From contig CM034548.1 in NCBI GenBank assembly GCA_020055645.1, forward strand, positions 38,184,296 through 38,248,295: a stretch of DNA of 64,000 bases, written 5' to 3'. Within the stretch, counting starts at the first letter, position 1. Every line of letters begins with the position of its first letter. A program made the position numbers and the translations under genes. Below, piece by piece: positions 27,168 through 40,428 of the stretch. The DNA comes from Tomocerus qinae. Its lineage: Eukaryota > Arthropoda > Collembola > Entomobryomorpha > Tomoceridae. Below the pieces are notes generated by a model that was not told the DNA's origin, did not search any database, and saw nothing but the letters and a program-made list of their open reading frames with translations.

Positions 27168-30100
27168 TGCAGAGTAACAACGTAGTACAAGTCCTGTTTG
27201 TCGTAATGGAAGTTTCTCTTCGGACGCAAGGAAAGAGTTAGCGCTCGCTTCCCGTTTCAATTTAAACTCAGAACATAACATATCGGATAACAGCCAAAGT
27301 CTCGGAAGCGATCTACTGGTTGTTTAAGCTTTCACTCGCTGACTCCATTATTCTATAAATTCTGCATAACATCATTCTACCAGATAGAGATACTATTTAT
27401 GTACAAACCTTCGTCTATAAAATCCACCAACCACTTACTTATCGGTAGTCACTTACTCAGTTATGACTTCATTCGATATTCTTCTATCCATACATTCTTC
27501 CTACCTTTCCATGTTTCTCTACCATTATTTTCTACCTCATTCTTCGACATTCAAGGTCTAGAGCGCTTCTTACTCTGAGAAATACTGTCTCTTGTAGAAT
27601 TAATCTAATGTATTCTCCGTTACTACTTAGCACTAAAACATTATTTGTCAACTGCTACACGATTCCTATATACAAGGAAATAGTAAGTAGAGCTCTACCG
27701 TTTTTAAACTGCTCTGAACCAAAGGAAGGAAGGATGGGAAATCTAGAGCAAAATCGTATAAGAGACAAATCAAATCCAGTCCCAGTTGAAAACGAGTTAT
27801 GGCTTTAATGATAGGAAATAATTCCTCACATGCAAAGTTACTAAGTGTGCAGTGCATTCACAGATATTCACTTTCCAAATGCGACTTCGATAAAACATGT
27901 ATAAAATGACTAGTACTGTACTTACTACTTATCTGTTCTGCACCATACGAGTTATTACATTACCACCACATTACCATTGTGAAATTATGAATTAGTACTG
28001 CTGGAGTAAATTTCAGCAAGAGCAAATGGATATCATGTATCTAAGCATTACCATCTCCTGTAGAATACTAAATAATTTCATTCACGTATTTCTCCATACT
28101 TGTTATAACTTTCGCTCTCTGGAATGGATTTTAGAATTCGATGGCCTGGATAAAATAGCTTCATTCTTGTATCTTCTTTTCTGGATTAATTTAATGGGTA
28201 AAAATGTTGATGCATTACATAGTGTTTTATTTTACCCGGTTTTTTCACATTTGAGCCTATCAATGCAGTAGTCCGTTTTAGCTGGCTAAATTGGCAGAAA
28301 AACCATTAATATATTTACCATGGGTTTTTAATTCACCCTGCCAATTTCTCCCTTAGACAATGACTATGAACACAAATAATATACATACCTCACATCTGGG
28401 GACGCAACCAGGAACTAGCATCCATATTAATATCTAGTGGTGTAATTATTTTTATTTATTATTTTACATTGGTAAAAATCAGCAGAAGATTTTGTCTGGA
28501 ACGTTTTAGTTTTCAGTACTTTAATATCGCACAAATGCTAAGTGTTTAACAGTTATAAATTCTTCTGAAATCTAACGGGCAAAGCAATAACATCTTATTC
28601 ATGGAATGAACACAATTATGTGTCTATGATATCTTCCATTGTTGACTAAAAGAAATACCTTTTGTGTGGAATTTTAGGGCACTTTTATTTCTTACGGGGG
28701 AAATGGATAGAATGGGCAGGAATTGTTGAAATGGATGAGAGGAAGCGTAAAGAAAGCCATGGCGGTGTATGAGAATTAACAGCATATTACTTTTCCAATA
28801 CCATAACAGCCGCAGATAAGAGCTACGATGGCATTTAGTGTTTCTCTATGGATCAAGATAGCAACAGCTACGGTGGTTCGGTTTTTGCAGGATCTCTTTT
28901 CGTTCCGTCCGCTTTTCATATGAACCACTATCCTACTTCATGACTAAACCAAAACTATTAATGTGAAAAATAGTGCCTACGTTTGTAAAAGCATCTTTGA
29001 TTTGCCTAACATACAACTAGAGTTAGTATGTCTACATCTAAATATGGCATCACTACATATTTTAAGTACCCGGATACTTTATGGATTGTTTTGCGGAACG
29101 ATACAAAAATTCTTCGAGGGTGGGGTTGGGGCTTTTTTCAAATTATTTCAAAGTTAAACAGCATTGCAAAGAAACATGGTGAAACCTCGCAATGCTTACC
29201 AAGGTTTAACTAGCGGCATAAGGGAATTTGTAGACATGGTATACACAGATGAAGTCCACCTTGCAAGAGTTTTAGTAATTCTTCTGTATTTTCATGACTA
29301 TATAACTCGTGACAAAAAACGATGTAATTTTATTGATCTGAACATGCAATCTATGTATTTTGATTTAATTTGTTACATAATATTATAACTTTGCACACTT
29401 GCATACTATTTTCGCCGTTTCTCGGCGAGGTTAAAGTTTGGTCATTAAATTATAACTATATGATTTGTTAATTAGTTTTCAATTTCTTTTTTGCTTACTT
29501 TTCAATGAAATACATTTGTAGAAGCAAATCGTCCATGAATACAGTTTTACATTTTATTTCAAGTGTATTTTAAAAGCAATTTATGTAGTAGTTAGTTTGG
29601 TAATACTTATAAAATAAGTCTCAGATGAAACATGTTTAGTGAAATGTAGAACTTAATATCTTATAAGATGACAATTAGAATCCATAAGATGCATAATATT
29701 TGTAATATATTTAATATCCTTGTGTATGGTAGGCTGGAAATGCTGTGAGTGATTTTTGTGAAGACAAGAGAAGACAGAGTATGGGTTATGGTTAGCCTCT
29801 TTCGGTTAGCTTTGGTGTAGGGTAGGACGATATAGTGTACTGACACAGCATGAAAGAGTTGGGAGAGTTATTGTGACAGTTATGCTAGCCAAACCGGGAA
29901 TCTTGTTCTATTCAGTTCCACGTTTCTAGTATTCTGTATTCGTAGTGTGTATACATATTATGTATTTTACGAGGAAAGGGCTATCTACACAAAAAGACTT
30001 GAGTATAGAGTGATGCCGACGTTGCGCTACACTACAGTTTCCTTGTGCTCCTACTTTATGTACATTGTGTTTTGTGCACTAAAATCCAGTCTAGGTTATT

Positions 30101-32743
30101 GCGTAATTCCGCTGCAATTTATAAGAGTGAAGTTTGCTAAAAATCATTTCCAGTTAGAAATGTTACTATTTAAAAATGTTAACAATTTGGAGATTTGTTT
30201 AATTTAACTTTCATATAAAATCTCCCTTGTGTATTAGAATACTAATGATATGACAATTTGATAAATGGGCGTGGATATTTATAAAATGGTCATTCATGCC
30301 ATTCGGTGACAATTGAAGTACACAATGATTGATTCTAATGGACAGTGGTTATAGTTGGTGACTGATTATTGCAAAAGTGTTTATTTGCCTTGCAACACAG
30401 CGGAGAAAGGATTATTTGCAGAGGAAGAAAGAAAATATTGTTAGTCTAATGTATATTTGTCTCAGGATGTATTGTAGGTATAGTTTATCCTGAGTATATC
30501 AGTAGTAATATTATAGTAATAGACGTAAGTGCTTCTAGGATGGGAATTCGTAGTTTTCCATGTCACTGTGGTTCCCATTCAGCCGGTTGAGTTTTGTGAA
30601 TGTCCATAACTAAGTGTACACCGTAAAGTCGTCTAATGTAGGAAAAAAGAAAGCGTGCTAGCAAAGAAACTCTACATAATATCTGTAGCTGTAGTATTGG
30701 TTGCGTAATGTACTTTACTATATTACAAGTGGAGAAAATACTACGACGTTGTGCAAGTGTAAGTATCTCTACGCTTACTTACAACACAACTGCAAATGTG
30801 ACATAACAGACGTACCTATAGTACAACTACTACTACGATAGTAATAACAGTAAGCACACAGCATGTAAGTAGAGTATATCGGAGTAAGTACAATAATAGG
30901 ATCCACTATTTATTGTATATCACGATATACTTGGAGTAGAGACCATTATGGGAGAGGAAGCTTTAGTATAGCCGGAATGGTTATTTGGGATAGATGCATA
31001 GAGCTGGATGAATTCAAAGAACATTGAGAGGGCAAGTCTGAGTCGAGTTAGTTCAAGTTAAAGTCGAGCTTAGGCCCAGCTTAGCTGGTGTGATGTGGTC
31101 TCCTACTATGTGTATCTGTACTAAGACCAGTCAAGTCACAGTCGGTGCATCGTACAAGAAATTGTGCCTTTCCTATTTATGATCTCTTTGAGGAGACGAT
31201 TCCGGTCGACTTATTGCATTCTTCTCCCTGTTTGTAACTAAACTCCGGAAAAGACAAAGTTTTATCTTTGATTCCAATCTTGTCACCAGGATTTATAATA
31301 CACTTAATATGTTCAGTCTAGTCTAGTCTATTCTCTTCCTTCGTCAGTTGCGTAGCTTTCTTTTCCGACAAACCACTCTCCAACCCATCGCCAGATCTTA
31401 TCAAATACGTTTCAGCTCCGTTGTAACTACATACTAAATATACTATATCTCTAATACTCTCCTTAGCATCTAGGTATTCCTTTACCATGTGTGTTCTATT
31501 TAATATAATACAACTTCCCTTTAATATCACAATATGGACGAATTCAATATTTTTAATAAATTAACCAGTTTTCCTACATTATATGTTATTCAGAGAGTTG
31601 AGTTGATAATTAGTTACACAATGGAGTTGATTTGTATAAAAACTTGATTTGAATGCTAACAGAATTATACCTGTTACCAAATTGTACAGCTTTAAAGATT
31701 TTGCAGTATACAAATAAAGCTGAGTATGATATTAGTTGGTTTAAGGTTCATCCGCATGAAATGGGATAGAGATAGGAGATGAAGAGCTCAGATTGCTAAT
31801 CTTGAGGATATAAATGCTCCACTTGAAATTAGTAAAGTATTTGGATGAGTTCTGTGGGCACTCTAACTCTCATTTCTCATCCGGGAGTTCATTTTAGCTT
31901 CGCACGCTCTTTCGGCTTTCTTTTCTTTCCCCAAGTCAATTCAAGTGGAATTGGGGCAGGAGCTGGATTTTATTTGAGACGTGCTACTCGACTCATCCTC
32001 CTTATAATGATACGTAATACCATACCTTGTGGTTCTTTGCAATTTGCAGTAGCCGTTTTAAAGGGAATTTTAACCAGATCCGGTCTATCAGTAAGTAGTA
32101 GTATAATATAGTCTAGCCTACGATGCATAAGTAGTAGTATAGCAGGACGTAGTAGCTAGTAGTCTCTGATTGTTCTTAATGTTTTTCCTTGAGTAGGTAG
32201 GACAGGACCTTCTAGCTGTCTCTATATATTACTAGATGAAAGAAACACAGGATAGGGCTTAGTGTATCTTTACGTGGTTGAGTAGAATTAGCTAATGGTT
32301 CGGTCATTGAGTCGAGTGCCGTAAAAGACATGATCTAAAGAGCGGACGAGTGTCGTTATCACCTCAGTGCTACTTAGTAGAGTGGAGATATAGGTATCCG
32401 GAGAGAGATAAGAGACTCAGTATTGGCGAGGTGGATTTGATTGGCATTATTTCATGTGGTGACGGTTTGATGGGAGCCAAAGAGTCCGTCTCAACTCTCA
32501 ATTTTGTGAGAAAGAGTTGACGAGTCTTGTGTCTTGATCTCTTGTGGGACACTAAATGGACTTTCTCCGGTACTTTCGGATAATTCCGTCGCAGAGGAAG
32601 TGCTTTCTATTCTATCTCTCCTACGTACTTACTAAATCTAATCGTAACTAAGAGATGCTTTCATTTCGGCAATTGAACCTGATCGGAGGACAACGGGCAA
32701 CTGTCGCCTTCAATTCCAATGGCCGTTTAGTCACCTATAGCCA

Positions 32744-32765
32744 AAGGAAATATCTCACTCAATCT
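32744..32765 (+). repeat. Dispersed 22-base exact repeat, copy 2
   Basis: Identical to 19924-19945 in the same orientation. It lies inside intron 1, just left of the 33.2 kb skew switch. Confidence 0.7.
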
Positions 32766-32989
32766 CAGGATCCCTCATCCTTCCATCCAGCAGTACCCTC
32801 CTACTCTTACCGTATTCTATTACACCTCTCTTCTACTACTACTTTCCTATGTAGTACTTACTTACCTCTCCGTTGTTCTCCCACATCATTCCATTCTGCT
32901 TCGTACTGACTCATTCTTGCCAACAGAACCATTCGGATTATAATACAACTTCACTTGAATCTCGTTTGTATTGCATGTCGTGTCTGTTA

Positions 32990-33560
32990 TAATACCAATA
33001 TTATGTGATGATGTTATCTGTATACTAAATATAAGTAAAGTGCGGACAGGAGAGAGAGTGGACATTACTAAGCATAGGTAATAGTAGTAGGAGTGTGGAG
33101 CGATGAAATGAGAATCGGAGGGAGGGTGAGTGAAAAGCTCAGAGGGCAAACAGGGATTCACACTGCTTACGATTACTGAAAGCCAGAGAAGCAACTGACG
33201 ATGAGTAACAAGATAGAAAGAGATCCCATCAGATCACATCAGATTATTCCCGTTCTCAGGTCAGACGACATCCCATCACTATCCCTTTCCTCGTTTTCCT
33301 TCTCAATATACCCAGCCATAGCATCAAATGAAGAGGACAGACCCAGACAGTTCGTTCGTGTGCTCGTAAGGAAGAATTGGATTCCTTCCTCTGAGCAGAT
33401 ACTACAAATGCATGTATCAACCACCACAACTTACATATTTGCCTTTTCATTACAATGTCCACTCACCATAAATACTCAATTTCACCCGGAGTCAAAATTA
33501 ACCCTCCAACATCTCTACGGAGAGCCAATGAGACATGTTTTAGAAATAAGGAATTAAATT
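32990..33560. other. G-rich then C-rich skew island in intron 1
   Basis: In 33061-33120 I count 20 G and 5 C; in 33241-33300, 21 C and 7 G. The switch is at about 33.2 kb. Two open frames diverge from this point (102 codons on the minus strand ending at 33194, and 118 codons on the plus strand from 33201), as expected when C-rich strands read outward from a common centre. Neither has a recognisable domain. Confidence 0.5.
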
Positions 33561-33839
33561 CAATATTATTTGTTTCTGAAATAAGAGTAATTTTTGATAT
33601 TTTTAAATACAATTAAATCAATGTAATATCTTAAGGAGAATTCACTCAAATTAGAATTGCTTCATAAAATCATAAAGTTTGGTTTTGCACCTGCTTTATT
33701 AATATTGACTAAATATTAGAAAGGTACATGGAAATTACAAGTGGTGTTAAATATGTATCCATAAGATATACTAATGATGTGATTTTATGTTGCATTTGTA
33801 TGGTTGAGGATTTAAAATAAAAGCCCGGGATGTTAAAAG

Positions 33840-34330
33840 AGGATGAGCGTAGAGAGAATGGTAAGATATTCGAATTGCCTTTGAATAAGTCTGACGGAGG
33901 CTGAAGGTAAGGATTCATGTGGGTAGTCGTACAAGTACATGGCGGTTTGCTCTTTTTGTATGTTTCGATTGGAGCGTCTGATGGGCAATGTATGGACCCG
34001 AGAGAGGCAATGTAGCTGAGTAACGAATTTGTGGAGTCCGTAAATCACCACAACTCACTACCTTAATCAGCACCAATTGCTCGAGAATCGGACCATTGAC
34101 ACGCCTATCCGTGACCATCCGATGGCCGATTTCCATTTTCCAGCTTCAATGTGATTCTCTTCTCATTCTGCTAACTAACTACCTATCTTTCTATCTATCT
34201 CTACTTCACGACAATATCACTGCAATGCTACCACAATCCACTCCACCACATGTAGCCCTCAAGTTCACATTCCGCGCATATACGCTGGCTCTTCTATGCT
34301 TATAACCAACTCCTACTACATCACATTGCT
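33840..34330. other. G-rich then C-rich skew island in intron 1
   Basis: In 33841-33900 there are 20 G and 6 C; in 34201-34260, 24 C and 5 G. The change of sign falls near 34.06 kb. No gene is supported. Confidence 0.5.
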
Positions 34331-37300
34331 ATTTATAGGTCTTCATTGGTCTATTTATCTGTACAAGCAGGACAATATATTATAAAGGAAATCAAAGTAC
34401 CTTTTAAACCTCTAATGAATCCTATTCTAAATATTGTCCTTTATTTATCGCACAAATCTGTAACGTGCAAAGGATGTGAGACAAGCATGAAACAGTTAAA
34501 TGGCTTTGAAATTTTGAAGCAAATATAAAAATACAGTTTCATTGCCCAAAAATTTTATTCAATGCGCCATGTTATTACATGTATTCCTAATGTAGCTTGA
34601 CTTTCTGCCATATTATCTATTCTACTTTAAAATTCCTCGCTGTACAATTCTAATGAGACATCGTTCAAAAGGATTATTTTAGTTGATTTCATATTTCTAG
34701 AACATTTATTTGCTAATTTTGTCGTGTAGTTTTTGTAAATACCTAGTCAATCGAAATAGTATCATTTAGGTAGATTCTATTTGTATCATGTCACCTGATG
34801 CCTTTCTGACTTTCGTGCATACTTGGGTTGTGAATACAATTCCATGGGAGTCTTGTCCTGCCTAGCAAAAGGAAGTGTGGGATTCATTTGATTTTATATT
34901 TTCGTCGACCTGAAAAGAATACATTGACTTGAGAATGTTTCTTTTGGTGCATCGTCTGGTTAGGTACTTATTCTTTGATTGGCTTGTGAACTTTTTGATT
35001 CTGGCTGCTTAGATTATATTAACGTATTGATTGAAGGGAAGGAAGAGTGTCTGTGTATGCATACATGAAGAGTAAGTGGAGTCACTCTCCGATTTGAAAG
35101 TTAATAAGTATTAATTTGATATGCAGAGAATGCTGGGACTGATAGCGCTAGAATGTTCATTCAATCTTAAGAAAGTAGGTATCTATATGGGAATATTATG
35201 TATCAGTGATGTATAAGCCACATATCTGTCCATGCAAGGGATCTGTATCCCAATTTGTTGAAACGTATTAAGCCTGGGCGTGTGTAGTATATGAGTCGTA
35301 TTTAGTGGAATGTATGGGGCATATATCTCCATAAGTTTGAGGAGTTGAATTGAGTTCTGCTGTGTCCAAGTAGCTTAGGAATAGTTAAGTTGGATTTTTT
35401 TGCACTCGGTCCTGTTTGTGAAGCAAAGTGAAGTAAAGTACGGCAAAGTGGAGTAAAATAAAGGAAGGCCTGAGTAGTATTAGCACGATATGTATGCGTG
35501 TAGAAGAAGTCATTCTCGGTTGACTGCTGCGTGTCTGTTGGTTGAAAGCAGATTTTATTTTATCCCCCTTCACGCCCCGTTTGCAAATCCTCTCGTAGAA
35601 AATCTCTATTCATGGATCTATGTATTTAGTAGTCCGAGTCAAAGTCCACCCAGCAAACTACTCTATTCCTACTCTATATCTCTATGTATGCATACCTATG
35701 TATCTTCTCAACTCTCATATACTGTACTTACATTTCGCATAAGTAATATACTTAAATCTGCTGCTCTCTTTCTCAGACTGTTGTTTCATCTCCACATGCA
35801 TAATATCTACGTGTGTCTACTTATTTATTATATAAGTGCACTATTTGATATATGCACTATATCTAAGTATATCTACATGCAGTCACATTCGAAACATAAT
35901 AATATACACGTAGAGCATGAAAGTATTCCTTTTACTCTTTCAGTATACTAACTCACAAGATAGTAACACAGACAGAAAGAAAAGCAGTCATCAAGACAAG
36001 TCGAGAATCTGAACGAACTGAAATTGAACCAATGCCACTCTATGGATAGATCCAAATAAAATACTCGTTTTTAAGGATTATTAAGGTTTCTACGACTCTC
36101 TTTTCCGAACCACATAGAAAATTCCCAAGACTGTCAATAAAACTAAAAGAAACATAAACACACAGATGATGGAAGAAACTCAATGTAAATATACATAAAT
36201 GCACAAAAACCCAAATGGCTAAATTTAATGCACACAAATAGTATATCATAAATGTCCCCATTGCTCTAATTCCCAAACTATTAAAATTATACATAAAAAC
36301 AGATCGATAGTAAATTCTGTAGATTAGCATGTTTTAATTAAGATTCGTTCAGCCACATTTCTAATTGGGTCTACCATGAAAATATCATTTAAAAAAGGTA
36401 TTGAATAGTAAAAGGAGGTTTGTTGTTTCGAGAAGAGAGTTGAAAGTTAAGATGGTGAGTCAGAAGTATTTGTCAATCGGAAAAGAGTGAGTCTTAGTGG
36501 AGATAAGAGGCGATGGTATCACATAGTGATTTAATCTTTCCGATAACGTTGCATCTTGAAATAGTTAAAGACGACAAAAAGTTACGGAATGGCTCTCACA
36601 TAGTTTGTCTCGGTTGTCGTTTACGTGTGTACGTAAGTAAACTGTGCGATTTTTGTTGAGAAAAGAGAAGTATGTGATAGTTAGTGGAAGATATGTGGAG
36701 GGAAAGGAGGGAAAGTCTCAACAGACGGAAAGAAAGGGAGCAGAAAAAGTGTAGACGGCAAGTGTCTTGTCTTACATTCTCGGGTATTAGGGATCAATTC
36801 CGGTGATGTTGGCTCCTTGGGATGTAATCCTGAAAATGGGAGTTGATGAACTATACGAGGGAGTTGAGGCTACGGAGACAAGTCTAGTCGCAGGCTATAT
36901 AATATGAGCCTTTGAGATGTGGAAATAGATGGTTAGATGTACTTGTACTTGAACTACATAATATAGCACTGTCTCCCACCCGCTACACGGAGAGAGGCAA
37001 GGGACTAACTTTGCTACGTACAGGCCAACTTAAGTAAGTAACTAACTGTCCTATGGTGAAACATAAGTGGAAGCTCTTTCACGCTGATTTTCCCTGGAAA
37101 TTGAGATAAACGACCGATTTTTAACACTAACTAACTGCATACATAGTTTTCTATTGCTACTTACTTTGACTAGCCAGACAAGGACATGTTTGTGCCCCTC
37201 TCCTATTTATTATACAGCTGCATACTGAGTGAGCACTCAGCCCAGCCCATCCTATCTCAATACCTCATATTATCGAATCATCGAACATTACATGCTCAAC

Positions 37301-37849
37301 ACTTTCTTAACCGAGTTAAAAGACTTTTTGCATAAAACTCCTTTCTTTTCTTGTCTCATTAAAAACTCTTTCCCTCCATTTCACATTCCTCCCACACACA
37401 AACATGATACAGCCACACTTTACACTGAATTTGTATGTATATGGCGTAACAATTAAAACAGAGCCATTTATCAGTGCAATTCCCCATGACTGCTTTTGAT
37501 TGCTTTTTATTTCATCCCTTTATCTATACAATTATTTACTATGGGCGAAAATACTCAAAAAATACTGCATTGAAAATAATATTCAAAAATGGAGAAAGGA
37601 GACAAAGTAGGATGTTCTGGAAAAAGATAGTTACTTATCTTATACTCGTATTGTGTAGATAGTTTGTATGAGTAGATTAATAGTTGGACTAATCGTCAGC
37701 GAATATCTCCTGATGTACAATTGAGGAATGTATGTAATAGTAATTGATGGTACATGGACGGGGACGGACGGAGGTATGCGATGCTCAGATCAGAACTAAA
37801 TAGTACTTATCTCAATATATATTGTCTGTTTGAATATATCGAGATAGAA

Positions 37850-38230
37850 GTTTCTTGTAGGTTAGGAAGGAGGACATGGATGGAAGTAGGCAATGATGCA
37901 GAGAGTAGGAGGACGATAGAAGAGAGAGGACCAAAAGAGCCTGTAATTGTGAGAATATTGTAAAAAATGGCCTGTCATGAGCAGCATTAGCAGGCGTGAC
38001 GCCCATCTCCGTTCATGAATGCTTTATTCAACCGAGTTGATGTGTTCGAGGGTTTTGTGCATTTCTACTCGTTCTTTCCTTCCTTCAGCTCACTTTCCTC
38101 CCGTCGTCCGTCTATACACATTCCTCCTCTCTCTTACTACTACTTCTCCATTCTCTTCAATTCACTCAATCTACATACTTTCTTACAGATTAACAACCAA
38201 CTATATAACGTGACACTCCAATAACCATAT
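37850..38230. other. G-rich then C-rich skew island in intron 1
   Basis: In 37861-37920 there are 26 G and 4 C; in 38101-38160, 24 C and 3 G. The switch is near 38.0 kb. Short open frames on both strands follow the composition and are not supported as exons. Confidence 0.55.
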
Positions 38231-40236
38231 AATATACCATATCAATACAAAATCCATGTAAATAGACAAACCTACGTTTGTACCAATCAGCATCGCTACT
38301 AATCAAACTGCGTATCTCGTAAATTGACAAAGCAGGATCGTCTTTTAGTTAAACAAAACTGATGTAATTGTTGATGAGCAAGTGAGAATTGCTGTATTGT
38401 AATTGTAGCATCAATGCACGCATTTGCCCTTTCTGATTCAACAATTTCTGGTCAATAGACTTCAAAATACTCTTAATAGAAAACTATTTGTTTCGAATAG
38501 CTGAAGAGAAACAAATGGACATACTTGCAACTGGTCTGCTTTATTTATTTAGTCAGTGGTTATTTTGCACAATCTGAAAGTATTATTTCCGCACAGCATA
38601 ATTATTAAGAAAATGGCATATTATAAATCATTTTTTGCTAAGGATGATTTTTTTTACCATTACCAATTTCTGTCTTAGGTTTCAAATTATAATTACCACT
38701 AAGTTGTCTGTCTTTTAGTCAAAATTATCCACAAAAAGGTGTCAATACATTAAACGCTTTTTCTCAACACAATTTACTCACACTGTAGCAATATAATATG
38801 ATGCAATGCTTCATATTCGCAACTTATTTTTTATCAATCCTATTTACTGTAAAGCAAATCTACTTATTAAATTAGACTCGTTTTTCTCCCTTAATGAGCA
38901 ACTTTTTATATGGCGTTAAACAATAATTTAATTTCTTTTTGATATTTAGTTGTTGGAACAAAACTGGCATTTAAGCTTGTCATTTGCGGATATTTTACCT
39001 ATAAACTATTTCCTGAACGTTGGGCGATCGGTTTTATTACTCGGTGATGTTTCATTCAAGTGTCAATGCTGTGCTGTGTGATGCCTCATTTTGGGATCGA
39101 GTATAAGTTTCCAGGATTTGAAATGAAGGAATTGCATTCTAGGAAAGTTATTAACGGTATGTTTAGTGGTTGTAGTGGAAAATGAACTTTTAGGCCTGTG
39201 TTAAATATGTGCATAATATTGAGATGAAAGTGAGAATGAGACAAAATGGAAGGGTGAAGAAAAGTGAGGAGTTTTGGTGAGAGTCGGTGAATAGCATAAG
39301 TACATAGTAGTCTATAGCGATTCTCCTATTTCCATGCGGCATCAATAAACTCCAGTAGAGTCTCTGAAGGCAGGCTATTTACATTGAGAATTCTATGGTC
39401 GTTTTGTTGTGAAAAACTGCAGTATGGCCCGTAATTAAAATGCAATTTGAAGGATTTAAAAGCTATAGAGGTGTCGTCTGGCTGTGATTATAAGTCATGG
39501 CTAAAAAAGAGCGCCACAGCTCTTCTTCCTTTTGCCCTTGTTTTCTCAAACTAGATTCTATGGAAGATATATGTGTAAAGACTATAAGGAATCTTCAAAT
39601 AGGGTTCAAACAATGTAATAGTATAATAAGCTTTATGAAATATACTTAGCGGTTAAGTACTTTTATACGTATTCATCATTGTATTTTGAGAATGTCTAAA
39701 GTGTACTTACTATACTATAATTTAGAACTGAATTTTCCAGTTTTCTTATGCGTAAGCTTCAAGTGAACTTCTGCTCTTCACTCCATTTATTCTCTTGCTC
39801 CTCCATAGAATCACACTGTAATATTATTTCCTTGATTCTTCCCTCAATTCCATTCATTCTTCACAAAATAATAGCTTAGTTGAAGCAGAAAATGTTTTAA
39901 TGCCTATTAAATATTACATATTATACTACAGCTGCTGGTGAAAACACAATGTACACTTTACATTGAAGAGATCATCCTAATTTGAAATCATGCCATTTGC
40001 AATTTAAATGTATCTCATATATGAATTCCCTAAATTTAGTTTATAGACATAGCAAAAACTGAATATAGTAATTTAAATGAATATAATACACGTGATTGTG
40101 TAAATAGCTATAAAAATTTGTAGAATTGCTGATTGCTTATTTTACTGTTTTATTAAGATAAAGAAACAGATTGAAATTCTACAAGTTATAATTAGGCCAC
40201 AAATTTAATAATGATTTGTTCATTTGTTTATTTTAG

Positions 40237-40428
40237 AATGAGAAAGTGGAGGTGAAGCAAAAGTGGGCATCTAGACTATTGGGTAAGCTTCGAAAAGACA
40301 TCACACAAGAGTGCCGTGAAGATTTCGTTCTGTCCATCACTGGGAAGAAGCCTGCAATGTGCGTTCTCTCGAATCCTGATCAAAAGGGCAAAATGCGACG
40401 AATTGATTGCCTTCGCCAAGCAGACAAG
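40237..40428 (+). CDS. NFI: NFI exon: central DNA-binding domain with two conserved cysteines (64 codons)
   Basis: This exon encodes 64 residues from [15 protein letters not shown] to [10 protein letters not shown] in phase 0 at both ends. It begins the MH1-like fold shared by NFI and SMAD proteins. Visible family motifs are [43 protein letters not shown] and DCLRQADK. Counting from the first Asp of the preceding exon, cysteines lie at 78, 94 and 110. Those at 94 and 110 match the two family-wide cysteines in CVLSNP and CLRQ; the one at 78 (ECRED) is tyrosine in human NFIA. The acceptor is TTTGTTTATTTTAG and the donor AAG|GTATTT, which is weaker than consensus after position +4. Reading through the donor continues open for about 30 codons and then stops, so retention of the intron would truncate the protein. 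Confidence 0.97.

Larger units (their letters stand above)
21678..40236 (+). other. NFI: NFI intron, 18,559 bp, phase 0
   Basis: Bounded by the donor GTCAGT and an acceptor ending TTTATTTTAG. I see no nested gene, transposon coding region or structural RNA. Skew switches with G-rich left and C-rich right sides are visible near 24.6, 27.0, 31.2, 33.2, 34.1, 35.5 and 38.0 kb. Simple repeats include TAATG copies at 26871-26905 and 27148-27167. The region 38.3-40.2 kb is plain AT-rich sequence. Large first introns of transcription factor genes often hold enhancers; this is a general expectation, not something the sequence shows. Confidence 0.85.

Noticed and set aside
27608..27640. MYSPLLL peptide resembling the vertebrate NFI start MYSPL
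   Set aside because: It lies downstream of the first DNA-binding exon on the same strand and is not followed by a phase-0 donor, so it cannot be the initiator exon. Short chance match.
35490..35951. 153-codon open frame
   Set aside because: Pyrimidine-rich sequence giving a Ser/Tyr/Leu-rich translation without a recognisable motif, inside an NFI intron.
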